The notes: generated by a model not told the origin, from the sequence alone. A stretch of DNA of 64,000 nt from CAWBQO01 sp963790965 (GCA_963790965.1 CAWBQO010000006.1:744001-808000), one strand, 5' to 3'. Numbered from the stretch's first letter, positions 34,339 through 46,020 are shown. Program-made: numbers and translations.

Positions 34339-34710
34339 TCACGAATCGCGCACCACTTCGCGCATGACGACCGTAACGGACCACACCTCCCGACCGGCTT
34401 CGTCCAACATCTTGAGTACACCCGCGCTCCGGCTCGGATGCCTTTTGCCGCGGAGCAGGCCGTTCTCTTCCAGATAGGAGTAGTGCGCCTCCTCCGTCCA
34501 CCCCTCCGTTCCCTCGGTCGCATACCAGACCGTCCGGCAGTCGAGATGGTTTTCAGGGCTGTGCCAGTTCTCCACAACGGCCGAGCGACCGTCGGTCAGG
34601 ATTCGCAGCCGGCCGCCCATCTCCGGCTTCGGAAAGAAATCCTGCCGCAAAGGGGCATTCTGATCGGAGCCGGATGACCCCGGCGGTTCGTCGCCTCTGT
34701 ACTTAGACAT
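34339..34710 (-). CDS. Hypothetical protein (123 aa)
   Basis: Not recognised. The chain from ATG 34710 (MSKYRGDEPPGSSGSDQNAPLRQDFFPKPEMGGRLRILTDGRSAVVENWHSPENHLDCRTVWYATEGTEGWTEEAHYSYLEENGLLRGKRH) has a disordered N-terminus and a compact alpha/beta part with many aromatic residues. Codon use is typical of the region. A conservative reading is that it is a genuine small cytosolic protein, divergent from the OmpA-like gene by about 250 bases of non-coding DNA. Confidence 0.45.
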   Translation of the reverse strand: MSKYRGDEPPGSSGSDQNAPLRQDFFPKPEMGGRLRILTDGRSAVVENWHSPENHLDCRTVWYATEGTEGWTEEAHYSYLEENGLLRGKRHPSRSAGVLKMLDEAGREVWSVTVVMREVVRDS

Positions 34711-34962
34711 GGTTCAGCCTGATGGTTGCCGCCGCGCCCCGCGCTCGGCCTGTCCGAGAGAAGGCGACGGATGCTACGGCCGAAACGTAGGAAACGGTGC
34801 CGCTGAAAGGAGACATATCGCGTCCAATCCTTCCGCAGACCGCCGGAGGCACGCCTTCAGGCACCGCCGCGATCTGCCGGACGGGAACCGCGCGCGTATA
34901 CAGGCGATTCGCGTCTCCGCACGCCGCGTGGAGACGGAGCGCATCTTTCCCAACCAGGAGCC

Positions 34963-35670
34963 ATGAATAACGAGCGACCGCCACGGCTTTTCCTCCCCGT
35001 GCTTCTCGTCCTCTTTGCCGCCGCCGGCCTCCTCAGCGGCTGCGCTTCGCAGCGAGAGCTGACTTCCTACCGCGACATAATAACTACGCAGGCGCGGGAT
35101 CTCGACTCGCTGCGCGCCGAGCACAGCCTCCTTCTCGCCGAGGCCGGAGGGCTTCGCGACTCGCTCCAGTTCTGCGACGACGTGGAAACGGGCCGCATCT
35201 ACCGGCAAATACGGACGCTCAATGACCGGATCGAACGGCTCGACTACGAGGCCGTCGTCACCCGCGAGGGAGGCGTTGAGCTGGGCGTTTACGGCGCGGA
35301 CGAGCTGTTCGAACCCGGCACGGCGACACTTACAAAAAAGGGAATGGTCCTGCTCGACTCCGCCTCCGTCCCGTTGGCGGCGCGCTACGCAGGCCGTCCC
35401 ATCCGGGTGGAAGGACACTCGGACAGTGTGCCCGTCGGCGGGTCGCTCGCGAAGCAGTACCCGACGAACTGGGAGCTTTCCTCTGCGCGCGCGGCCGTGG
35501 TCGCGCGGTATCTCATCGAAGCGCATTCTCTGGAAGGTAATCGGTTCATGGTGGTGGGTTACGCGGACACGCGGCCCATCGCATCGAACGGCTCCGCTGA
35601 CGGCCGCCGCCGCAATCGCCGCGTCCGCATCGCCGTCCTGCCCGAAGAAGTCGCCCAGGCGGCGGATTGA
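34963..35670 (+). CDS. OmpA/MotB-family lipoprotein
   Basis: A 235-residue outer-membrane lipoprotein: signal LLVLFAAAGLLSGC with lipobox, a coiled-coil spacer (about residues 30-90, ITTQARDLDSLRAEHSLLLAEAGGLRDSL), then an OmpA-like peptidoglycan-binding domain (GVELGVYGADELFEPGTATLTKKGMVLLDSASVPLA, IRVEGHSDSVPVG, NWELSSARAAVVARYLIE, GYADTRPIASNGSADGRRRNRRVRIAVLPEE). The DS and RRNRR/RV motifs of the peptidoglycan pocket are intact. The ATG at 34963 overlaps nothing and fits the family. Probably a stand-alone envelope anchor. Confidence 0.9.
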   Translation: MNNERPPRLFLPVLLVLFAAAGLLSGCASQRELTSYRDIITTQARDLDSLRAEHSLLLAEAGGLRDSLQFCDDVETGRIYRQIRTLNDRIERLDYEAVVTREGGVELGVYGADELFEPGTATLTKKGMVLLDSASVPLAARYAGRPIRVEGHSDSVPVGGSLAKQYPTNWELSSARAAVVARYLIEAHSLEGNRFMVVGYADTRPIASNGSADGRRRNRRVRIAVLPEEVAQAAD

Positions 35671-35793
35671 TTCGGTTTTCGTGACGCCCGGAGCGCCCCG
35701 CAAGAGGCCACCTGGCGCGGCGACCTCCTGCGGTTTGCGCTTCCATTTCCCCTGGAGGCAGGCATTTAGCGCTTGGCCGCGTGCCGCGGCTTC

Positions 35794-36021
35794 TTAGTGA
35801 TCGGCGGTGCCTTTGCGGTAGATGATCGAGCGCACCCGATCCTCGCTCAGGTGGAACTCTTCCGAAATCAGGAGCAGCGCTTCGACGCCCGTCATTCTCG
35901 AGCGAAGCATCTCGAAGCGGCGACGGATACTCACGTCCCGCGAGGCCATATGCAGCGCCCGCCAAACCCGCGGGTCGCCCATGGCTTCTATGAAGTCCCT
36001 CTGTTCATTCTGCTCATTCAT
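35794..36021 (-). CDS. Small helix-turn-helix-like protein (75 aa)
   Basis: Not confidently recognised. From ATG 36021 it reads MNEQNEQRDFIEAMGDPRVWRALHMASRDVSIRRRFEMLRSRMTGVEALLLISEEFHLSEDRVRSIIYRKGTADH. The segment EALLLISEEFHLSEDRVRSIIYRK resembles the helix-turn-helix of Mor/C-like or sigma-type small DNA-binding proteins. The upstream extension to 36102 in the same frame looks non-coding. It is on its own, 250 bases from the FNT gene. Confidence 0.5.
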   Translation of the reverse strand: MNEQNEQRDFIEAMGDPRVWRALHMASRDVSIRRRFEMLRSRMTGVEALLLISEEFHLSEDRVRSIIYRKGTADH

Positions 36022-36413
36022 GGCGCATCTCGTTTGTACTGGCCCGCAACCGCCACGCCGCCGCCTTGCACGGACACTGCAGCCGCCCCCGTTAACTAAC
36101 ACATCCGCGCTTAATATAGATCACACCTATTCTTTTTACAATGCCTGATCATATGTCTGTTATTCACAGGCACCGTTAACGGGGCGGTGCGGGACCAGGT
36201 GAGGGCTAAGGGGCGGGAATGGAGATCCTTCGGGAGGGTGAAAAAGACGCCTTAGAGAATAACAACAGGCGCTGGACCCCGCGCGGAAGGCGACGCCGCT
36301 ATCGTTAATTCTCCTATCAAATCGCACAATGAGCGTTGTGTCTTCAGCTACAAGGCAGGACGCATTCCCCACCGAGAGCCTGCACACAGCCCTGTTCCTG
36401 AGAAAAGAGCCGC
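36022..36413. other. Gene-free stretch between the HTH-like gene and the FNT gene
   Basis: Nearly 400 bases without a convincing gene. It contains an AT-rich patch (about 36110-36160) and a GCACCG...CGGTGC hairpin at 36170-36190 followed by no T-run. It would contain the promoter of the small HTH-like gene and the 3' end of the FNT transcript. Confidence 0.45.
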
Positions 36414-37268
36414 TTACCGCCGTCCGAAGTGGCCGTTGCCGTGCCCTTCGATACCCGAGTGCCCGGCCTGCCTGTGGTTCAGCATGGCCACGAGCACGAC
36501 GCCGCCGAGGACGTTGCCGAGCACGGCGGGCACGAGAAAGTGCCCCAGATAATCGACAAACGATACTTCTCCAGCCACCACGAGGTAGAGCACTTCCACC
36601 GACCCGGCAATGCTGTGGTCGAGGTGCCCGACGCCGATCACATAGGTGATGATGATGATCATGATGACGCGCCCGCTCTGAGCGAAGGGAAGCAGCCAGA
36701 CCATGAGCGCGATGAGCCATCCGGCGTAGATCGCGCTAACGAATGTATCGGCGAAGCTGCCGTTGTACACCGCCCTTCCGATTTCGAGAAACGCGACCCT
36801 GGTCGCCGCGTCGATGTGCGGAGCGAGCCAAATGCCCACCGCAAAGGCAAAAGCGCCAAGCAGGTTGCCCGCGAGTACCACGCCCCAGAGGCGCATTACC
36901 CGCCAGAACTTACGTCTGAAATTGTGCAAGAGCGGAATGACAGGCGTGACCGTGTTCTCGGTAAAGAGCTGCTGCCGCCCGAGAATGACGATCAGGAAGC
37001 CGACGCTGTATCCAAGCTTCACCACCAGCACCCGCCAGGACGTGTCCGGCAGGGCCGCCTGCAGATAGGCCTGGGTGAGCAGGGAGAACCCCATGGAGAG
37101 TCCCGCCGCGAGTCCCGACCAGGCGAGGTCGTATGGATTGCGCTCCAGCTGCTCCTCGCCCTCCTTGAGGATCACGTCGTGAACCACGCGCACGTGGGGA
37201 GATGATCGCTCCTCGATTTCCTCCTGTTCGCGTTCTTCTTCGGGTAGCATGGTAGGGCAGGGAGACAT
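36414..37268 (-). CDS. Formate/nitrite transporter family channel (YfdC-like)
   Basis: A 284-residue pentameric-channel family protein with six helices. The N-terminal cytoplasmic stretch is acidic (EEEREQEEIEERSS), followed by LAWSGLAAGLSMGFSLLTQAYLQAALPD, LGYSVGFLIVILGRQQLFTENTVTPVIPLL (the YfdC hallmark), AGWLIALMVWLLPF and ITYVIGVGHLDHSIAGSVEVLYLVV. The pore-facing histidine is in VGHLDHSIAGS. The substrate is not determined from sequence. The gene is single and converges toward the 36022-36413 gap. Confidence 0.88.
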   Translation of the reverse strand: MSPCPTMLPEEEREQEEIEERSSPHVRVVHDVILKEGEEQLERNPYDLAWSGLAAGLSMGFSLLTQAYLQAALPDTSWRVLVVKLGYSVGFLIVILGRQQLFTENTVTPVIPLLHNFRRKFWRVMRLWGVVLAGNLLGAFAFAVGIWLAPHIDAATRVAFLEIGRAVYNGSFADTFVSAIYAGWLIALMVWLLPFAQSGRVIMIIIITYVIGVGHLDHSIAGSVEVLYLVVAGEVSFVDYLGHFLVPAVLGNVLGGVVLVAMLNHRQAGHSGIEGHGNGHFGRR

Positions 37269-37475
37269 GCCGCCGGCGAAGGCGAACAGAGTGGGGCAGC
37301 GCGGACCGGGCGTTTCGGCTCAAGGATACGGACGCCGCCGCGAAGTTCTCGGTGCCCGGCGGACACATTCTTGCGACGGAAGGGCGGGGGCGGGTCGCAG
37401 CGGAACTGAGCGCGGCTCCGCCCGCGCCCTCGTGGGAAGAGGGCAGCCTCGTTATCGGCTACGCGCGGGTGCGCG

Positions 37476-37847
37476 TCACTTCATCGAGTGCAGGCCGAAC
37501 ATATTGCCTTCCGTGTCGAAAGCGAGCGCCATGAAGCCATACTCGCCGAGAGAGGTCTTTCCCCGTTCGAGCCGGCCGCCGGCCTCCTCGACGCGGCCCG
37601 CTTCCACGGCTACGTCGTCGCAGTAGAAGTACACCATCGTCCCGCCGGGTCCCGACGGCACGCCTTCCATGCGGACGAGCGCGCCCCCGGCCCCTGGGCC
37701 GTTCATGTCCGCCGGAAAAGACATCATCTCCATGTCGCCGCTGTCCATCCTTGTGAGGCGGGTTTGCAGGACGGCTTCATAGAACCGCTGCGCCCGCGCC
37801 ATGTCCTGAACGTAGATCTCGAACCAGATAACGGGACGGTTTTCCAT
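37476..37847 (-). CDS. VOC/glyoxalase-family protein
   Basis: A 123-residue single vicinal-oxygen-chelate fold protein: MENRPVIWFEIYVQDMARAQRFYEAVLQTRLTRMDSGDMEMMSFPADM, then YFYCDDVAVEAGRVEEAGGRLERGKTSLGEYGFMALAFDTEGNMFGLHS. The FEIYVQDMARAQRFYEAVL start and EGNMFGLHS end are those of the PhnB-like/lactoylglutathione lyase subgroup. The substrate is unknown. It is isolated between two leftward genes. Confidence 0.8.
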   Translation of the reverse strand: MENRPVIWFEIYVQDMARAQRFYEAVLQTRLTRMDSGDMEMMSFPADMNGPGAGGALVRMEGVPSGPGGTMVYFYCDDVAVEAGRVEEAGGRLERGKTSLGEYGFMALAFDTEGNMFGLHSMK

Positions 37848-37974
37848 GATAGAACCCCCGGGGTAATGCCTGAAAAGGTTCTGCTACCCGGACGAGCGCG
37901 GCAGAGAGGATCGAAGACCAAGATAAGGCAGGTTTCCAAACCGCCGTCGCCATGCCCCGCCGGAGAAGGCGCAC

Positions 37975-38629
37975 CTACTTCGGCGACATCACCTTGATGC
38001 TCGTTGAATCCTCGAAGCCATGGGCATAAGCCAGAACCTGACCCGTCCCCGGCGTCCGAGCGCTGAAAACGCGGGCATTCTGGTCGCGAGGCGGCCAGTT
38101 ACGGATGAGCGTGTACGAGCGCGTAACGATTACGGGATCAGCCACATAGGCCGTGCCTTCTGCCGTCTCGACGGGATGCGCCGTGAGCACGACCGGCGCT
38201 TCGGGCAGCGGCAACCCGTCGGTGCCGTGGGCGAGGGCGCGATAGATCAGGGTGTCGCCAAGGACCGCCGTGGTGTCCGACGGCCATACTTCAATGCGGG
38301 CAATGCGGGGGAAGACCGTCACGTCGCACGAAAGCGCCGCCTTGCCCGCGCGCCCCGTGATCGACACCTCGCCGGGCGCGCGCGGTCACAGCGCCGTCTT
38401 TCGTCACGTCGGCGACGGCGGGATCGGACGAGGACCAGGACACCTTGCCGGGCGGCGGCCCGTCGCACTCCTGCAGAAAATCGAGGCTCCCCATGCCGAC
38501 GCCAACTGTTGTACCGACGGGGAAAGCCATGTTGTCCTGCGGCGTTCTCAGGCAAAGCCCCGCATTAGGACCACACGAGGAAATGACGATCAGCAGAGCG
38601 GGCAGGAGGTACGTCGAGCGAGGCGTCAT
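37975..38629 (-). pseudogene. Lipoprotein with Big_2-like domain, split by a frameshift
   Basis: The first part (38629 leftward) reads a lipoprotein signal, LLPALLIVISSC, then DNMAFPVGTTVGVG and the Big_2-like core KVSWSSSDPAVADVTKDGAVTARA. At about 38370-38380 the meaningful frame changes: the second frame continues PGEVSITGRAGKAALSCDVTVFPRIARIEVWPSDTTAVLGDTLIY to 37975. The two halves join into one Big_2 domain if one GC unit is added to a run of (GC)3G, so a -2 slippage explains the break. It follows the next lipoprotein gene by 36 bases. It may be inactive, phase-variable, or a sequencing artefact. Confidence 0.7.
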
Positions 38630-38665
38630 GTTAAGTTATACTTTATGAACTTCGAAGCGGAAGGC

Positions 38666-39433
38666 TCAGGCGCCCTCCCGCACGATTACAGTGTGGTCGC
38701 GAAGTCTTGTGGCTTCCTCGATGCCCAGTCCGAAGGTGTACCGACCCGGCGGCAGAAGGTCTTCGCCCACCCAGTCATAGAAGAGCGGACAGTAGGAGTT
38801 TTGCCCCGAGGAGACCGTCGCGGGCGTGTACCGGTAGGAATAGGGCACCGTCACGTAGTCTGAGGCGGCTCCGGCCGCCAGAGACCCATAATCCACGCGA
38901 TGATCAAAGCTGATGTTCGCACCCGCCGGGAAAAGGAGAACCACCGAACCGAGGCTGTATGTGCCCGTATTTTTGACGCGAATCTCAACCTTGTCCGAAG
39001 GCGCGTCCGGGCGCGAACCCTGCGCCCAGACGGCGAGCGTGTCATACTCCTCCGCCCTGATCCGGTAGAGATACCGGCCGCTCCTCAGGGAAAGCGTCGT
39101 CCAGGTGCCGTCCGGACGCCGAAGGGGATTGAAGAAGAACCCACCCTGATCGTCGAAGGCGAAGACGAAGGATGACGTATACGTCACGCCGCCGGCGAGC
39201 GCGTGGTACGGCGTCGTCTCGCCTCTTTTCAGCGGACCCGTCCGGATGTTCTGATCCGGCCCGAGCTCGTGGGCGTTCTCGTCGAGGGCGGAAAAAAGGA
39301 CGCTCGTTGAGTCCAGATCATAAGGTGTTTCATTGGAGAAACGCACCTCGAGGTGGTCGAGCGGCTTATTCGTGGCGCTGTCGCACCCGAGAAGGACGAG
39401 CAAGTACGCAAGGAGCGGAACGATCTTGTACAT
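38666..39433 (-). CDS. Lipoprotein of unknown function (255 aa)
   Basis: Not recognised. MYKIVPLLAYLLVLLGC is a lipoprotein signal with lipobox LLGC. The mature region (about 235 residues) contains beta-rich segments such as LEVRFSNETPYDLDSTSVLFSALD, RSGRYLYRIRAEEYDTLAVWAQG and VEIRVKNTGTYSLGSVVLLFPAG, which look like repeated immunoglobulin-type or carbohydrate-binding sheets. The ATG at 39433 is preceded, eight bases upstream, by nine consecutive C bases on the coding strand (39442-39450). Such a tract so close to a start could vary in length and alter expression. It precedes the frameshifted lipoprotein by 36 bases. Confidence 0.7.
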   Translation of the reverse strand: MYKIVPLLAYLLVLLGCDSATNKPLDHLEVRFSNETPYDLDSTSVLFSALDENAHELGPDQNIRTGPLKRGETTPYHALAGGVTYTSSFVFAFDDQGGFFFNPLRRPDGTWTTLSLRSGRYLYRIRAEEYDTLAVWAQGSRPDAPSDKVEIRVKNTGTYSLGSVVLLFPAGANISFDHRVDYGSLAAGAASDYVTVPYSYRYTPATVSSGQNSYCPLFYDWVGEDLLPPGRYTFGLGIEEATRLRDHTVIVREGA

Positions 39434-39441
39434 AGAGGCGC

Positions 39442-39450
39442 GGGGGGGGG
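39442..39450 (-). repeat. C9 homopolymer just upstream of a lipoprotein start
   Basis: Nine consecutive C residues on the coding strand occupy 39442-39450, with the spacer GCGCCTCT before the ATG. Homopolymer tracts of this length in leader or promoter DNA are classic slippage sites in surface-protein genes; here the effect is inference. Confidence 0.5.
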
Positions 39451-39659
39451 CGGTGCCGGAGTACGTCTCACAAGGGTATGTTGCCGCAGGTAATATGAGG
39501 ACGGTGCGAGCGGAACGTCAAGGGCAAATTGCCGTGCCTCATCCCATGTGATAGTCGACCACTGCGATCCCCCCGATTGTGGCACGCATCAATCAACAGC
39601 GGTCGCTCATTCCGGCCGAAAGTGCGCTCACGCCTCTGCGCAAGACGAACCGCCGCCAA

Positions 39660-40714
39660 GAAGCTGTTGGGATAATTCATCTAAGCCTTGACGCCAGGTA
39701 CGTGTTCGCCATACGTCGACAGCTTCTTGGCAGCCTGAAAAGGCAGATCCTTCGCTGCGCTCAGGATGACACTCCGGGGGGATGGAGGCTAACGGCAGCG
39801 CTGAGGACCTCAAGAAAGGCATCACCCTCCCAGCATGTCATTCTGAGCGAAGCGAAGAATCTCAGGCTCCCGTAAGCACAGATTCTTCGGTGCGCTCGGG
39901 AAGTCGAGGAGGGAGCGGGTGGGTGTCGGCGGGTGTTCTTTGCTTGGGTAGGAGGTCCCTCCGCGCGGCGGCGGATGAGGTGGGGTCATGATGAGGGACG
40001 GTAGCGCCGCCTTGGTCGGGATGACACGTGGGGAGGACGGAGAAGGTGGAGACATCTGCGGCACCGGGAAGGCCGAACGTGCCTGCCGAGTCTTGCGGTC
40101 TCGGCGAAGCGTCTGAGGCTGCAAAAGAAAACAGATCCTTCGCTGCGCCCGGGATGACAAGCGGGGGATGGAGGCTAACGGTAGCGCTGAGGACCTCAAG
40201 AAAGGCATCACCCTCCCAGCATGTCATTCTGAGCGAAGCGAAGAATCTCAGGCTCCCGTAAGCACAGATTCTTCGGTGCGCTCGGGAAGTCGAGGAGGGA
40301 GCGGGTGGGTGTCGGCGGGTGTTCTTTGCTTGGGTAGGAGGTTCCTCCGCGCGGCGGCGGATGAGGTGGGGTCATGATGAGGGCCGGTTGCGCCGCCTTG
40401 GTCGGGATGACAGTCTGGGGGGACGGAGAAGGCGGGAGCGGGATGCGTACCGGGAAGGCCGAACGTGCCTGCCGAGTCTTGCGGTCTCGGCGAAGCGTCT
40501 GAGGCTGCAAAAGAAAACAGATCCTTCGCTGCGCTCAGGATGACAAGCGGGGATGCCGGAGTGGGCGAAATAGGGCGGCGCACACGAAAAGCAGAACATC
40601 CCGTCCCTGTCATTCCGGCGCAGCGAAGCTTCTCGGCCTTGCTTCTAACCGATGTTGCGTTAAGTCACACGACCGGTTATGCCTGGCGTGGATTCGCCTT
40701 ATTTCGACAGGCTC
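39660..40714 (+). repeat. Composite repeat block with 386-bp tandem duplication
   Basis: The block starts GAAGCTGTTGGGATAA and ends TTATTTCGACAGGCTC, imperfect inverted ends, flanked by CCAA (39656-39659) and CTAA (40715-40718). Inside, a 386-bp unit is present twice in tandem (39781-40166 and 40167-40552), differing only at scattered positions. Each unit contains GTCATTCTGAGCGAAGCGAA and AGATCCTTCGCTGCGC hairpins. No coding potential is seen. An inverted partial copy of this unit is at 52147-52385. Confidence 0.75.
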
Positions 40715-40954
40715 CTAAGCGCCGAGTCTGCTCTCAAGCTTTGCGCGCTGGTCCTCGAACGTGCCGTAGAAGAAGCTCTCTCCAACGACCGTTATCGGCG
40801 CGATGCGAACGCCGTAGCGCTCCTTTGCCTCGCGGCTGACGGCTTCCTTCGTGAGGTCCCGTTCTTCAAAAGGCACGCCGCGCCCCGCAAGCCAGCGCTT
40901 GAGCGCCAGACAGTCGGGGCAGGTGGGCGTGGTGTATAGGATGACCTTTTCCAT
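40715..40954 (-). CDS. Glutaredoxin-like protein (CPDC active site)
   Basis: A 79-residue thioredoxin-fold protein: MEKVILYTTPTCPDCLALKRWLAGRGVPFEERDLTKEAVSREAKERYGVRIAPITVVGESFFYGTFEDQRAKLESRL. The redox motif is CPDC rather than the usual CPYC, with the cis-proline in APITVV. It is related to NrdH/glutaredoxin-3-like small oxidoreductases. It lies 6 bases behind copA, so it is probably the last gene of a copper operon. Its stop TAG lies in the CTAA flank of the composite repeat. Confidence 0.88.
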   Translation of the reverse strand: MEKVILYTTPTCPDCLALKRWLAGRGVPFEERDLTKEAVSREAKERYGVRIAPITVVGESFFYGTFEDQRAKLESRLGA

Positions 40955-40960
40955 AGCTCT

Positions 40961-43513
<2,553 letters not shown>

Positions 43514-43568
43514 TCGCCTCCTCTTTCCTTACGCGGCCGCGCCGCATACACCAAGGACTCGTTCCGCC

Positions 43569-43769
43569 CTACGCAACCGCATACCCGGCCTCCTCGATCG
43601 CCTCGCTGATCCGCGCGCGCGGGGTCTCGTCCGGATCGTACTGCACGCGCGCAGAGCCGATTTCAACCGCCTCCACCTCCACGCCCTCTGTTTCCTCCAG
43701 CGCCTCCCGCACCGCATGGACGCAGTGCATGCAGCTCATTCCCTCGATCTGAAAAGTCTCCGTCTTCAT
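43569..43769 (-). CDS. copZ: Copper chaperone CopZ-like (single HMA domain)
   Basis: A 66-residue HMA protein, MKTETFQIEGMSCMHCVHAVREALEETEGVEVEAVEIGSARVQYDPDETPRARISEAIEEAGYAVA, with the metal-binding MSCMHC. It would deliver Cu+ to CopA, encoded 55 bases downstream. The start at 43769 is preceded by an AT-rich stretch (about 43779-43800, GTTAGTTATCAATTTAAC on the coding strand) that may hold the promoter. No CueR or CsoR gene is in the window. Confidence 0.92.
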   Translation of the reverse strand: MKTETFQIEGMSCMHCVHAVREALEETEGVEVEAVEIGSARVQYDPDETPRARISEAIEEAGYAVA

Positions 43770-44042
43770 GTCTGTCTATAAGTTAAATTGATAACTAACC
43801 CTTGTAGGCGAACGCACGGCCCGTGAGCAGCGCCGCCGCCGTTTGCCTTTCAGAGAAGGCCGTTCCATGCGGCTCATCTTGGAGCGAGCTACTCAAAAGG
43901 AGTGCAGCCGCGTCCGCCTCCGGGAACGCCTTCCGAACAGAACGGAAAAGCGCGGCGGCGGTGTGAAAGATGCACGACCGGCCGTCTGCTTATGATGCAG
44001 CACCGGGCAAAAAGTTACAGGCGGCGTGCCGGCGCGGTTGGG

Positions 44043-45053
44043 CTATCGCAGCATGAAGCGCAGCCCGCCGCCGAGCGGCAGCGGTGCCTCGGCACCGTCG
44101 GAGAGCCAGTGTACGAGCCGGTAACTGACGAACGGCATCACCTGGAAGCTCGGGCGGGAGAAATCGATGCCCGCGCGCGCGGTCAAGCCGAAGCCGTAAT
44201 ACTCACGGTCCAGCGTAGCGTCCTCGCCTGCGATACGCAGCGCCTGCGGACGGGCCATGAACGCGACCTCCGGCGTAGCACCCGGCGCTACCGGCGCGTC
44301 CGGCCGACTCAGCGTCGCCTCGAAAAGCTTGTAGTTGCCCACGTCCAGCAGCAGCGATCCATAGATGTTGCTGCGCGCCGGATTCAGCAAATAGGACCAC
44401 TGGCTCATGAAGTGAAACTCCCATCCGAGCGCGCGGGTGTAGATGATCTCCGGCCGGATTGGACTCGCCTCGGTGCCGGCCGGCCCGGCCTTTTCGGACA
44501 CCCACTGCTCGTATCCCATCCTTACGCGCCGGATGCCGAAGGCGTAATCGAACGACAGGTTCGGCCCGAGCAGCGACGTGTTCAGGAACGCTACGTCGAT
44601 CTGCGGCGCTCCCAGTCGCCCGTCGAACGACGGATCGATCGCAAGGCGGAAGGCGTAGTCCTCCGTCTCCTCGCTCTCGTAATACTTAAACGTGAGCCAG
44701 TTGAGCGCGAGCGTGCGTCCGTTGATGCTTCCCGCCGCGTCGAGGATCGCGCCCAGATCGATATGAGGACCAAACTGGTAGTCCAGGCGGAAACTTAGCC
44801 CGAGAAAGTCTGGCGTAAGGGATTCGCGGTCGCCCTGCGCCGCCCCGGGAGAGTGGTACGACACCTCGGTCGTAAGGGCGTATCCGTCAAAGAAAACGCG
44901 GCGAGCCGTCTCTCCGCGATAAAACGGGTCCTGCTCGGAAAAAGGCCGCTGCGCGGCGGCTTGCGGAGCGCATAGCCCACCCAGCATGGCGGCACCGAGC
45001 GTCACGAGGACCCCGGCGCGGCGAACGCTCAGATGGAGGCTATGGTTTGGCAT
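44043..45053 (-). CDS. Putative outer-membrane beta-barrel protein
   Basis: Not assigned to a named family. A 336-residue exported protein with a signal peptide (VLVTLGAAMLGGLCAPQAAAQ) and a mature region of alternating hydrophobic strands (LGLSFRLDYQFGPHIDLGAILD, ALNWLTFKYYESEETEDYAFRLAIDP, LSFDYAFGIRRVRMGYEQW, ALGWEFHFMSQWSYLL, SFQVMPFVSYRLVHWL, GGGLRFMLR), the pattern of an outer-membrane beta barrel. The chain ends in FMLR rather than a terminal aromatic. Same strand as copZ-copA but 270 bases upstream of copZ, so co-transcription is doubtful. Confidence 0.65.
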   Translation of the reverse strand: MPNHSLHLSVRRAGVLVTLGAAMLGGLCAPQAAAQRPFSEQDPFYRGETARRVFFDGYALTTEVSYHSPGAAQGDRESLTPDFLGLSFRLDYQFGPHIDLGAILDAAGSINGRTLALNWLTFKYYESEETEDYAFRLAIDPSFDGRLGAPQIDVAFLNTSLLGPNLSFDYAFGIRRVRMGYEQWVSEKAGPAGTEASPIRPEIIYTRALGWEFHFMSQWSYLLNPARSNIYGSLLLDVGNYKLFEATLSRPDAPVAPGATPEVAFMARPQALRIAGEDATLDREYYGFGLTARAGIDFSRPSFQVMPFVSYRLVHWLSDGAEAPLPLGGGLRFMLR

Positions 45054-45163
45054 ATCGCGCAGTCCATCAGGGATGAGGGCGCGACGGGGTGGGCACCTTG
45101 CGCAGGCTGCGGACCCAATCGGCGGGAGCCATTTGCGGAACTTCTATGGTAAGCAATACGCGC

Positions 45164-45850
45164 TTACAATTCAAGCGTTTCCCCTGCATCCATCACGCGG
45201 GTCTTGAAGCCGGCCGCACCCATGCCGCCGGTCCAACGGTTCAGATCGATCTCGATGTTCGGAAACGTGCCGAAGTGAAGGGGCACCGTAAGCTTCGGCC
45301 GGAGCATCTTCACGGCCCGCAGGGCGTCCTCCGGCCCCATGGTGAAGTAGTCGCCAATTGGCATCAGGGCGAGGTCGATCGCGTGCTCCTCGCCCGTCCA
45401 CGCCATCTCGGCAAAAGGACAGGTATCGCCGGTGTTGTAAACCGTCTTCCCTTCCAGTTCAAGGACGAACCCGTTCGGATTGCCGCCATACGTGCCGTCC
45501 GGAAAGGAGGACGAGTGCCGGGCGTACGTCATCTTGACGCGGCCGAAGGGCGCATTCCACCAGCCGCCGGTGTTCATCGGACGCGTGTTGTCGTAGTTCT
45601 CCTTGCGCGAGACATAATCGGCAATCTCCCAGTTGCCCACGATGAGCGCGTTCGTGCGCCGGGCAATGCGCATGGTGTCTCCCCAGTGGTCGCTGTGCGC
45701 GTGCGTCAGGAGGATGATGTCCGGCTGCAAGGCGTCCACGCCGATCTTTCGCTCGGCGTGCTTGTTGCCGGTAATGAAGGGATCGAACAGGAGGGTCGTA
45801 CCGCCGGTCTCGATCTGAAAGGCCGAATGGCCGAAGTAGGTGAGTTTCAT
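45164..45850 (-). CDS. UPF0173 metal-dependent hydrolase (metallo-beta-lactamase fold)
   Basis: A 228-residue beta-lactamase-fold hydrolase: MKLTYFGHSAFQIETGGTTLLFDPFITGNKHAERK, then LTHAHSDHWGDT (HxHxDH metal motif), VGNWEIADYV, GFVLELEGKTVYNTGDTCPF and PLHFGTFPNIEID. The order and length are those of the UPF0173 family; substrates are unknown. The ATG at 45850 starts with the canonical MKLTYFGHSAF; the open frame continues to 46192 through a repeat and is not part of the gene. Confidence 0.92.
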   Translation of the reverse strand: MKLTYFGHSAFQIETGGTTLLFDPFITGNKHAERKIGVDALQPDIILLTHAHSDHWGDTMRIARRTNALIVGNWEIADYVSRKENYDNTRPMNTGGWWNAPFGRVKMTYARHSSSFPDGTYGGNPNGFVLELEGKTVYNTGDTCPFAEMAWTGEEHAIDLALMPIGDYFTMGPEDALRAVKMLRPKLTVPLHFGTFPNIEIDLNRWTGGMGAAGFKTRVMDAGETLEL

Positions 45851-46020
45851 CGGAAATACCAAAGGTGTCGGCAGGAATAGAAATGGTACGCCGCCACCCC
45901 GCAGGCCGACTGTAACATTTTTGTCGAAGCCGCGGGAACCATCACGTTCGCCACCGACGGAAGGGTGGTCGCCCATCGAGTAGAGCGGACGGAGAGTGAG
46001 CCGAACCCCAGCCGCGCCAC

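Noticed and set aside
36170..36190. Hairpin as the terminator of the FNT gene
   Set aside because: The stem is short and there is no T-run in the direction of transcription.
39660..40714. Small proteins encoded within the composite repeat
   Set aside because: The open frames are duplicated with the repeat, are present on both strands and resemble no protein family.
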